Below, one piece after another: positions 1 to 5,331 of a stretch of DNA of 5,331 bases. Each line of letters begins with the position of its first letter. The stretch's first letter is position 1. The DNA is from Deltaproteobacteria bacterium (GTDB lineage: Bacteria > Desulfobacterota > DSM-4660 > Desulfatiglandales > HGW-15). The DNA lies in NCBI GenBank assembly GCA_016926135.1, contig JAFGPH010000457.1, forward strand, positions 1-5,331, given 5' to 3'. The notes under the pieces are model-generated. The model searched no databases. It had not been told where the DNA came from and saw nothing but the letters and a program-made list of their open reading frames with translations. A program made the position numbers and the translations under genes.

Positions 1-953
1 CCTGACTGCCTCATGGGAACCGGATCGAAAGGGCGGGGATGCGATACGGAAAAATCCGTTACCGGGAGCGGAGTGCACACCGTCCCTGCTGCGGAAAGTT
101 TGTCCAGAGCCGCTGGAGGAGTGAAGTTCAAGTGGTCCGCCGACACCGCTCCAAGTTCAGCCGCTAGATCGGACCCACCGATGTAGGAGTAGGCATCGGT
201 ATGTATTTTCGCCCTCATCCCCAAGGTCATCGCGGCCTCCAGGATCCCGCCGCATTCTGCGGCGCTGAAGTGGGTGTCCTCGCACCACGCATCGCAGAAA
301 ACGGCCAGTCCCCTTCTGGCCACTTCCGGGAGCATCTCGTTTACGATAAGGTCAATGTAGGAGGACTTCCCCATCTCAATTGGCCACCCGTGAGCCCCCA
401 GGAACGTTGGAACCACATCCACCGGGAGCCTGCGGCCCAACTCAGCCGCCGCTTCCAGCATCATGATCTCAGACTCCGTGTTAAAACCGTAGCCGCTTTT
501 TATCTCCACCGTCGTAGTGCCGCACTCGATCATGTTTTCAAGTCGCACTCCAGACTGCAGAACGAGCGACTCCAGGCCCGCACTGCGGGTCGCTGATACA
601 GATGCGTCAACCCCAACCTGAAAACCGCTGTCCCTGAGGGAGTCCAGACTCTCGCCGGTGCATTTCGCTACATACTCGTCAATTCGGGTTCCCCCGAAGA
701 CAAGGTGAGTGTGGGAGTCCACAAATCCCGGAAGTACGACCTGACCCTCTGCGCTGATCTTTTCCGCGCCCGAAAGGTCGACTGCCACCCTGACTTCTTT
801 CTCGCTTCCAACCGCAAGAAGGTTCTCCCCCCTGCCTGCGATCCATCCGCACTCTATGATGCCGGGTGGATCCTCCCGTGACGGGGAGCAGGTTACTACC
901 TGGGAAGCTCCCTCTATGAACCAGTCCGCTTTCTGCTTCTCGAAATGTTCCAT
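1..953 (-). CDS. hutI: Imidazolonepropionase, 3' end cut by window edge
   Basis: This gene encodes the third enzyme of histidine degradation, a cytosolic metal-dependent amidohydrolase that opens the ring of 4-imidazolone-5-propionate to give N-formimino-L-glutamate. About 317 codons are visible and the C-terminus lies beyond the left edge. Family motifs appear in order: LPGFVDSHTHLVFGGTR (about residues 74-90, giving metal ligands H81 and H83 and substrate residue R90), TTTVEIKSGYG (146-156), TFLGAH with H188, FCDAWCE (219-225), KIHTDAYSYIGGSDLAAELG (249-268, metal ligand H251), SADHL with H274, and LPVTDF (296-301). The ATG at 953-951 is preceded by AAGGGGG (965-959) at 5-nt spacing, which fixes the start. 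It lies 62 nt downstream of hutU in the same direction. One oddity is that the Glu three residues after the third metal-ligand His (E252 of the B. subtilis enzyme, from memory) is Ala254 here. The last metal ligand, an Asp, falls outside the window. A related amidohydrolase of altered specificity is possible, but the context strongly supports HutI. Confidence 0.92.
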   Translation of the reverse strand, partial: MEHFEKQKADWFIEGASQVVTCSPSREDPPGIIECGWIAGRGENLLAVGSEKEVRVAVDLSGAEKISAEGQVVLPGFVDSHTHLVFGGTRIDEYVAKCTGESLDSLRDSGFQVGVDASVSATRSAGLESLVLQSGVRLENMIECGTTTVEIKSGYGFNTESEIMMLEAAAELGRRLPVDVVPTFLGAHGWPIEMGKSSYIDLIVNEMLPEVARRGLAVFCDAWCEDTHFSAAECGGILEAAMTLGMRAKIHTDAYSYIGGSDLAAELGAVSADHLNFTPPAALDKLSAAGTVCTPLPVTDFSVSHPRPFDPVPMRQS

Positions 954-968
954 AATTGCCCCCTTGTG

Positions 969-1006
969 AAAAGCCGGTTTCCCGAATGTTCGGAAAACCG
1001 GCTCCT
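969..1006 (-). terminator. Strong hutU-hutI intercistronic hairpin with short U-tract (attenuator or partial terminator)
   Basis: An inverted repeat pairs AGCCGGTTT (1003-995 on the minus strand) with AAACCGGCT (980-972). An inner CCGA/TCGG stem closes an ACAT tetraloop. In the minus-strand RNA, position 994-981 becomes a U-G wobble and the base extends through two G-U pairs and one A-U pair. This gives a continuous stem of about 17 bp whose 3' arm ends in UUUU. On the plus strand the same site has a C-A mismatch, so the structure suits hut mRNA. It begins about 10 nt after the hutU stop and ends just before the hutI ribosome binding site. The U-tract is short, so partial termination, protection of upstream mRNA or a processing site are all plausible. 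The role is inferred; the structure is seen. Confidence 0.5.
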
Positions 1007-1015
1007 TTCATTCGG

Positions 1016-2725
1016 TTACTTCTTTTCAGGACCGAAGGTCACCTTGTCCGCGGGCTCCCACCAGAGCGGGACCTTGATGCTCTCGTCTGTAAGAGCCCCT
1101 TTGCCGTTGGCAACGTCGCGGGCGGTCTCATACCCGGCCTGGGCGTGGCGGATGATCCCGATCCCGGAATCCACAGTCATGGCAACTTCAAGGCGGATAT
1201 CCGCGTCATCTGTTCCGTCGGCGATCTGGGTCACACCAGTGTGGACAGCCTCCCCCATTGAGTAGTTGGCCTGGATCGCGATGAGATCACACATTCCACA
1301 GGCGTTCAGAAGCCCGTTCAGCATTGGCCAGTCGGAGATAAGGTCTCCTCCGTCCTTCATGCGCTCGGATTCGAAGGTCGGGTTGACGATGGATCCGGAG
1401 TCGAGGTTATCACGCGAGAATGCCACGGGCCCCTTGATCTCGCCCTTCTTGATGAGATCGTTGACGGCCAGGGCAAACTTCTTCCGCTGCCCGAATCCCA
1501 TGTAGCAGACCCTTGCCGGAAGTGCCTCGATAGGAAGGTGCCTGCCTGCAAGCCGGATCCAGCGACCCACGATGGGATCATCGCCGAAAAGTTCGAGGGC
1601 GAGCTCGTCGGTCCTCTTAAGGTCCAGGGCCTCACCGGATATGCAGGTCCAGCGGAAGGGACCGCGCCCCTCGCAGAATAGCGGGCGGATGTAGTCAGCA
1701 ACAAATGCCGGCAGCCGCATGGCTTCCTTTTCCGGAAATCCGGCGTCCCTGCACTCTTTGCGGATGCTGGTGCCATACTCGAACACCGGCACACCCTTGT
1801 CGAGGTACTGAAGCATGACGGCCAGCTGCCTCTTCATGGTCTCCCGGGCTTTTGCGAGGTAGCCATCGAAATCCGCCTTCCGGAAAACCTCCGCCTGCTC
1901 CGGAGTATACCCGGATGGGATATATGAAATTGGATCGTGACAAGGGCACATTTCACTCATGACATCCGGCATGAACCCCTTCTCATAGGCCTCCTCGAAG
2001 CAGTCCGCAGCGTTCCCCACGACACCGATGGCCAGAGGTTTGCCTTCAGCCACTGATTCCCGGGCAAGAGCGATAGCCTCGTCCATCGTGGTTACGATAA
2101 TATCCATGTACTTCTTCTCGACACGTCTTTCAAGGATCTTACGGTCCGTGTCTACGACTATGGCGACCCCTCCGTGCATCTTCATCGCCCAGCTCTGGTT
2201 GCCTCCCATGCCGCCGGCTCCCGCCGTAAGGTAGATGCGATTCTCCAGCGAGCCGTCATAATGTTTTATGGCCACAGCCCCGAGAGTCTCGAAGGTCCCC
2301 TCAATGACGCCCTGGGTGCCGATGTATTCCCACGGAGCAGCAGTGTACTGGGCAAAGATCGTGAGGTTTTTGGCCTCAAGATCGTAAAAGATCGGCCAGG
2401 TTGCTTTCATTATGTTTGTTGTCGCCATGACAACCACTGGAGCGTATTTATGCGTCTTGAAGACTGCCACCGGCATCCCCGACTGGACAACAAGGGTCTC
2501 GTTATCTTCGAGTTCCATAAGAGACTTGACTATGGCGTGATAGGATTCCCAGTTCCGTGCGCACTTTCCGTTCCCACCGTAGATGACCAGCCTCTCCGGA
2601 TACTCGGCATTTTCCATATTGTTCTCGAGCATCCTGAGGATCGTCTCCTGGCGCCACCCCTTGCAGCGCAGGACAGGCCCACGCTGAGCCTTGACCGAAT
2701 GAAGGATCTTTGCATTCCCGGACAT
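1016..2725 (-). CDS. hutU: Urocanate hydratase (urocanase)
   Basis: This gene encodes the second enzyme of histidine degradation. It adds water to urocanate to give 4-imidazolone-5-propionate, using tightly bound NAD+ as an electrophile in the cytosol. At 569 residues it is close to the usual bacterial length of about 550-560. Recognisable family blocks are the N-terminal RGPVLRCKGW (15-24), YGGNGKCARNW (49-59), VQSGMPVAVFKTH (80-92), AQYTAAPWEYIGTQGVIEGT (125-144), NAD-binding TAGAGGMGGNQ (167-177), YIRPLFCEGRGPFRW (345-359), PARVCYMGFG (403-412) with the active-site Cys at 407, and SRDNLDSGS (437-445). The ATG at 2725 has an excellent GGGGAGGT ribosome binding site about 7 nt upstream, and the stop is TAA. 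It is 52 nt downstream of hutH. The normally near-invariant GGGVGMG loop is replaced by QANYSMG (485-491), within an intact reading frame. Identity as a urocanase-family protein is secure; exact substrate is inferred from context. Confidence 0.96.
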   Translation of the reverse strand: MSGNAKILHSVKAQRGPVLRCKGWRQETILRMLENNMENAEYPERLVIYGGNGKCARNWESYHAIVKSLMELEDNETLVVQSGMPVAVFKTHKYAPVVVMATTNIMKATWPIFYDLEAKNLTIFAQYTAAPWEYIGTQGVIEGTFETLGAVAIKHYDGSLENRIYLTAGAGGMGGNQSWAMKMHGGVAIVVDTDRKILERRVEKKYMDIIVTTMDEAIALARESVAEGKPLAIGVVGNAADCFEEAYEKGFMPDVMSEMCPCHDPISYIPSGYTPEQAEVFRKADFDGYLAKARETMKRQLAVMLQYLDKGVPVFEYGTSIRKECRDAGFPEKEAMRLPAFVADYIRPLFCEGRGPFRWTCISGEALDLKRTDELALELFGDDPIVGRWIRLAGRHLPIEALPARVCYMGFGQRKKFALAVNDLIKKGEIKGPVAFSRDNLDSGSIVNPTFESERMKDGGDLISDWPMLNGLLNACGMCDLIAIQANYSMGEAVHTGVTQIADGTDDADIRLEVAMTVDSGIGIIRHAQAGYETARDVANGKGALTDESIKVPLWWEPADKVTFGPEKK

Positions 2726-2733
2726 TTTTACGA

Positions 2734-2741
2734 CCTCCCCG
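2734..2741 (-). promoter_or_regulatory. hutU ribosome binding site
   Basis: The minus strand reads GGGGAGGTCG then TAAAA before the ATG at 2725, a near-perfect complement to the 16S rRNA 3' end at good spacing. It makes hutU an independently initiated cistron rather than one translationally coupled to hutH, whose stop lies about 37 nt further upstream. Confidence 0.75.
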
Positions 2742-2777
2742 TATATATTTGAAAACTATCAGGCAAAGATTATCGGA

Positions 2778-4304
2778 CTAATCAAGCTGACCTACGGCTT
2801 TCTCCACTGCATCCGAAAGAGCCCCACTGGCTATCAGTCTCGCCGCCGCAGCCTGATCCTTGTAGAAAACCCGGTCTTCTTTCATGTATGACACCGTTTC
2901 CCTGAGCAATCCGTAAGCGGGTGCAGTCCCCTCGCCTAGTCCGGAACCCGGCTGCAGATCCAGACCCTGGGCTGCGGCCATCCACTCAATTCCCAGTATC
3001 GCCTGGGCGTGCTCCACTATTTGCAGAGCCTTCCTTGCTGCTATGGTACCCATGCTGACATGGTCTTCCTGTCCTGCCGATGTGGGGATAGAATCCACGC
3101 TCGCAGGGTGTGCAAGGATCTTGTTCTCTGAAACCAGTGCGGCCGATGCATACTGTGGGACCATGAAACCACAGTTGATCCCTCCCTGGGTGACAAGGAA
3201 CGCTGGCAGCCCATGGTTGTGAGCCGGGTCCACCAGCTTTGCCATACGTCTTTCGGAAAGGTTGCCAAGTTCCGAAACGGCTATCCCGAGCGCATCCATT
3301 GCGATCGCGATGGGCTCACCGTGGAAGTTCCCCCCCGAAAGGACATCTCCGTTCTCAAAGACCAGCGGATTGTCCGTCACTGCGTTCAGTTCCGCATTCA
3401 CAACGCTAGCGGCGTAATCGATGGCCATCCGGCATGCTCCATGGATCTGGGGCATGCATCGCAGTGAGTAGGCATCCTGCATCCGAAACTCCCCCTGCCT
3501 TGAAACCCGGGCGCTCCCATGCAGTAACCTTCGCAGGTTCCTGGCGCTTGCGATCTGTCCATTCTGGCCACGGATCTGGTGGATCCTCGGATCGAACGGG
3601 TCGATGATCCCCCTCAGGGCTTCCACCGACATAGCTCCGATGATATCAGCACACCTTGCCAGGTTGGCCGCCCCATCCAGGGCAAAGGCGGCAACGGACG
3701 TCATCACCGGGGTGCCGTTGATAAGAGCAAGTCCTTCCTTCGCCAGCAGCTTCAGCAATGGGAGGCCTGCACGATCCATTGCCTCGGCTCCTTCAAGAAC
3801 ATCACCGCCAAACTCCGCCTCTCCCTCTCCTATCATGGGAAGGACCATGTGGGCAAGCGGGCAAAGATCCCCGCTTGCTCCAACTGAACCCTTTTCAGGG
3901 ATCACCGGAGTAACGCCCCTGTTCAGCATCTCCAGCAGGGTCGTAAGAACCTCGGGCCTCGCACCTGAATAACCCCTCGCCAGCGAGTTAACCCGAAGGA
4001 GCATAACGCCCCTGACGATGTTCTTCGACAGAGCATCCCCTATTCCCACCGCATCGGCCCGGATAAGGTTGATCTGCAGGGCTTTCAGCTGGTCCTCAGG
4101 GATCGAGACATTCTCAAATTTACCGAAACCCGTGTTGATGCCGTACATCGGCAGTCCTGCCTCAAGATGCCCCTCAACGATGTCTCGAGACCGGATAACT
4201 CTTTCCATAGCCTCCGCCGAAATTTCAACCCGGGCCCCGTCGCGGGACACGTCCATAAAATCCTTCAGCGAAAGACTCTTGCCGTCAATAAGTACCCGTT
4301 CCAC
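2778..4304 (-). CDS. hutH: Histidine ammonia-lyase (histidase), MIO family
   Basis: This gene encodes the first enzyme of histidine degradation, which deaminates L-histidine to trans-urocanate without hydrolysis. Its electrophilic MIO group forms from an internal Ala-Ser-Gly, seen in GSVGASGDLCPL (A143-S144-G145 from the chosen start). Other family motifs are YGINTGFG (Tyr54), GYSGARPEV, LINGT (Asn196), QDAYSLRC, AVTDNPLVF, GGNFHGEPIA, HPASVDSIPTSAGQEDHVSMG (Glu413), and a typical helical C-terminus. The start chosen is GTG at 4304 (508 aa). It has AGGGGGG (4319-4313) 8 nt upstream and begins at VERVLIDGKSLSL, as family members do. An in-frame ATG at 4340 would add 12 atypical residues (520 aa), but its only SD-like sequence (GAAGG) touches the ATG. 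The stop is TAG. It is the first gene of the operon. Position 83-84, normally Ser-His in histidases, is Ala-Asp, and NGTQ is NGTP (Pro199). An MIO lyase or aminomutase acting on a related amino acid is the alternative, but hutU and hutI linkage favours histidine. Confidence 0.95.
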   Translation of the reverse strand: MERVLIDGKSLSLKDFMDVSRDGARVEISAEAMERVIRSRDIVEGHLEAGLPMYGINTGFGKFENVSIPEDQLKALQINLIRADAVGIGDALSKNIVRGVMLLRVNSLARGYSGARPEVLTTLLEMLNRGVTPVIPEKGSVGASGDLCPLAHMVLPMIGEGEAEFGGDVLEGAEAMDRAGLPLLKLLAKEGLALINGTPVMTSVAAFALDGAANLARCADIIGAMSVEALRGIIDPFDPRIHQIRGQNGQIASARNLRRLLHGSARVSRQGEFRMQDAYSLRCMPQIHGACRMAIDYAASVVNAELNAVTDNPLVFENGDVLSGGNFHGEPIAIAMDALGIAVSELGNLSERRMAKLVDPAHNHGLPAFLVTQGGINCGFMVPQYASAALVSENKILAHPASVDSIPTSAGQEDHVSMGTIAARKALQIVEHAQAILGIEWMAAAQGLDLQPGSGLGEGTAPAYGLLRETVSYMKEDRVFYKDQAAAARLIASGALSDAVEKAVGQLD

Positions 4305-4363
4305 CTTCGTAACCCCCCTGGATCCAGATATCAAACCCATCCTTCAAGGACTGGTTATCCTTC

Positions 4364-4369
4364 ATTATA
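4364..4369 (-). promoter_or_regulatory. Candidate hut operon -10 box
   Basis: The minus strand carries a perfect TATAAT at 4369-4364, inside the AT-rich run TTTAATATACCCTATAAT. No good -35 box sits 16-18 bp upstream: TTGGAC at 4397-4392 is 22 bp away. An upstream AATATACC is a second possible -10 at 15-bp spacing from TTGGAC. If TATAAT is used, transcription starts near 4357. That leaves a leader of about 50 nt before the GTG start of hutH but only about 17 nt before the upstream ATG, which supports the GTG start. The weak -35 would fit an activator-dependent promoter, though that is inference. Confidence 0.4.
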
Positions 4370-4656
4370 GGGTATATTAAACTCTACATCTGTCCAAAAT
4401 GAACTGAAATAGAAAACGAATACAGTAACCGCAACATTTCCGGAGTTCAATTCTTACAAGTTCAAACCAGGGCCTCCCTTTACAGTTCTGAAGGCCGTGG
4501 AATGTCTCGCACAGTAAATCCGATGAAAAAATTTGTGTCATCAAGTGCTTTGAAACCGACCCGAATAATCCATCCGTCCGCGAATAAAGTTCAATTTGGT
4601 TCATTCGCTTCGATCTGGTTCCACCCTACCGGATAACGAAAAATAGCAGCTTCTGA

Positions 4657-4675
4657 TTTAATGATTATCAAAATT
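4657..4675. promoter_or_regulatory. Fur-box-like palindrome (weak candidate)
   Basis: TAATGATTATCA at 4659-4670 matches 12 consecutive bases of the E. coli 19-bp Fur consensus, and about 14 of 19 overall. Its reverse complement TGATAATCATTA gives one good half-site and a degraded second half. It sits about 290 bp upstream of the candidate hut -10 box, too far for direct repression there, and no adjacent gene start is evident. It may be chance in AT-rich DNA. Confidence 0.2.
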
Positions 4676-4785
4676 CCTTCAACCAGCACGGCGATGGTCT
4701 GTTCGGAATGAATATATGGGTGGATTGATTCTCGTGAATGGGATTTTTCTTAATTTGCAGGAACAGGGATGTCCACTGAGATCCC

Positions 4786-5094
4786 TTATCGGCTAATTGA
4801 AGAATAGCGGTCAGTGGCAGATCGGATCCTTAGCCTGGGAAATAAAGAGTGTGATTGAAAACCATTGAGTTTCCATGTTCCTCCCAGAAACTTCCAGATC
4901 AGATCATCCCCGTCACTGACGATCTCCCATGCAGGGTACTTTTTGCCCCCCACCTCTACAAGTTCCCCGCTTTTCTTTATGACCTCGCTCAGGGCCGGGT
5001 CGCTCCCTCTTCGATCGCTATTGCATGCGAGCCGGCGATACAGACCAGATCCAACGATAGACCCTTCTATCCGCAGATGGCCCCAGATGAGCAC
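4786..5094 (-). CDS. Doubtful small open frame, possibly a gene remnant
   Basis: This is a 102-codon frame with a GTG start at 5094; the open frame extends without a stop up to about 5166. No family is recognised. The middle section (about residues 32-80, including VIKKSGELVEVGGKKYPAW and DDLIWKFLGGTWKLNGF) has codon choices and composition resembling the hut genes and reads like a folded small domain. The first 30 and last 20 residues look random, and the start overlaps a CAGAT repeat. The only upstream purine-rich motif (GGGTGG) is about 11 nt from the GTG. It points the same way as its neighbours and would end about 480 nt before hutH. It could be a decayed gene fragment, a real orphan protein, or a chance open frame. 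The coding call is weak. Confidence 0.22.
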   Translation of the reverse strand: MLIWGHLRIEGSIVGSGLYRRLACNSDRRGSDPALSEVIKKSGELVEVGGKKYPAWEIVSDGDDLIWKFLGGTWKLNGFQSHSLFPRLRIRSATDRYSSISR

Positions 5095-5103
5095 AGATAT
5101 TGA
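5074..5103. repeat. Short 10-bp-period CAGAT repeat
   Basis: CAGAT occurs at 5074, 5084 and 5094, exactly 10 bp apart: CAGATGGCCC, CAGATGAGCA, CAGATATTGA. This resembles the degenerate 'CGCAGATnnACGCAGATnnACACAGAT' type of intergenic repeat that turns up in many environmental bacterial genomes (recalled from general familiarity, not searched). Only three units are present and the variable positions differ, so it may be a decayed copy. Confidence 0.45.
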
Positions 5104-5216
5104 GCCACCCGGGGAAATTCCATAATGCGAAGGGTTCAGGTAGCGGGTTATTTCAGACCATTATTTTAGGAGAGTGTAAAGAGTAGGCTCCTCTTATAGC
5201 AAAACCCTGATTTCTT

Positions 5217-5331
5217 TCAGTATTCCTCAGGTAAAAACCTTTTTCTCTTCCTGAATATTTCCAGTCCGCAGTGTGAACATTTCCAAACCGGGCCATCACC
5301 CACTGGAATACAACAGCCGCCGAGAGTTACC
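5217..5331 (-). CDS. C-terminal fragment of small zinc-ribbon-like protein, 5' end cut by window edge
   Basis: A minus-strand frame enters from the right edge and ends at TGA (5219-5217), giving 37 residues. The fragment contains LGGCCIPVGDGPVWKC followed by SHCGLEIF and a basic tail ending in EEY. The pattern GGCC-x(n)-P-x-W-x-C-x2-CG is typical of the C-terminus of short hypothetical proteins that carry a CPxCG pair near the N-terminus and this second pair near the end, together forming a zinc ribbon. That family pattern is from memory; the N-terminal half lies outside the window. The run of RKRKR suggests possible nucleic-acid contact but proves nothing. It is about 880 nt upstream of hutH, in the same direction, with no strong terminator between them and no evident functional link to histidine use. 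It is too short to be recognised by length-based gene finding. Confidence 0.7.
   Translation of the reverse strand, partial: VTLGGCCIPVGDGPVWKCSHCGLEIFRKRKRFLPEEY

Larger units (their letters stand above)
4380..5216. other. Gene-poor intergenic region upstream of the hut operon
   Basis: About 840 bases separate the hut promoter region from the next gene on the right. The part at 4380-4860 is visibly more AT-rich than the hut genes. It shows no convincing coding frame, tRNA, or recognised riboswitch. It contains a Fur-box-like sequence near 4659-4670, three scattered copies of AGTTCAA (4444, 4459, 4588) and a 6-bp hairpin (AGGGAT/ATCCCT, 4765-4786). The part at 4860-5100 is richer in GC and holds a weak open frame on the minus strand and a short CAGAT repeat. 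No local transcriptional regulator gene for hut (HutC- or HutR-like) is present in this gap. Confidence 0.6.

Noticed and set aside
201..596. 131-codon plus-strand open frame
   Set aside because: It lies antisense to hutI, whose family motifs continue unbroken through this stretch. The plus-strand product is rich in Arg, His and Pro with no recognisable motif.
945..1265. Overlapping plus-strand open frames near the hutU 3' end
   Set aside because: They are antisense to the conserved C-terminus of hutU and the intergenic hairpin, lack family resemblance and follow from the codon bias of the real gene.
2174..2752. 192-codon plus-strand open frame
   Set aside because: It is the longest antisense frame, but it is the mirror of the hutU N-terminal half, where urocanase motifs are dense. 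No ribosome binding site or motif supports it.
3579..4380. Several plus-strand open frames opposite hutH
   Set aside because: All are antisense to the MIO region and N-terminal half of hutH, with low-complexity Ser/Arg/Pro-rich products typical of shadow frames.
4444..4596. Three AGTTCAA copies (4444, 4459, 4588)
   Set aside because: The motif is short, irregularly spaced and AT-rich. It is not convincing as an operator array.
4377..4604. 75-codon minus-strand open frame in the AT-rich gap
   Set aside because: It has no ribosome binding site before its ATG, no recognisable motif and an unusual composition. It ends exactly in the candidate hut promoter.
4605..4640. GGTTCCACCC-like sequence resembling a tRNA T-arm
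   Set aside because: No acceptor stem, anticodon arm or D-arm could be assembled around it on either strand.
5179..5195. Small hairpin after the zinc-ribbon gene (AAGAG/CTCTT)
   Set aside because: The stem is only 5 bp with a 7-nt loop and no real T-run after it on either strand, too weak to call a terminator.

Overview
The window is dominated by a histidine-utilization (hut) operon on the minus strand. It is transcribed right to left in the order hutH (histidine ammonia-lyase), hutU (urocanate hydratase), hutI (imidazolonepropionase), so gene order follows reaction order: histidine to urocanate to imidazolonepropionate to formiminoglutamate. hutI runs off the left edge, so the fourth step (formiminoglutamate to glutamate) would lie outside the window if it is linked. 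The genes are separated by only about 50-60 bases. hutI and hutU have strong G-rich ribosome binding sites, and hutH has one if it starts at an internal GTG.

Layout. 1-953: hutI, with 317 codons visible and the C-terminus missing. 954-1015: a short gap holding the hutI ribosome binding site and a long hairpin that pairs best in the minus-strand RNA. 1016-2725: hutU, complete. 2726-2777: a short gap with the hutU ribosome binding site. 2778-4304 (or 4340): hutH, complete, with a TATAAT -10-like box just upstream. 4380-5216: a mostly gene-free, more AT-rich stretch of about 840 bases. It holds a Fur-box-like 12-mer, a weak 102-codon open frame and a short 10-bp-period CAGAT repeat. 5217-5331: the 3' end of a different minus-strand gene with a zinc-ribbon-like C-terminus, which enters from the right edge.

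Organism. This is a bacterium of moderately high GC. The three Hut proteins are clearly recognisable, but each departs from the textbook sequence at a normally conserved active-site or cofactor-loop position. HutH has Ala-Asp where the family has Ser-His. HutU lacks the usual GGGVGMG loop. HutI has Ala where the KIHADE motif has Glu. This suggests a deep-branching lineage, possibly an anaerobic amino-acid fermenter such as a member of the Synergistota. That placement rests on general resemblance recalled from memory and is tentative.

The most interesting question is whether the three substitutions reflect a divergent but ordinary histidine pathway or a pathway retuned for a modified imidazole substrate. 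No mobile element, CRISPR array, tRNA or rRNA was seen.
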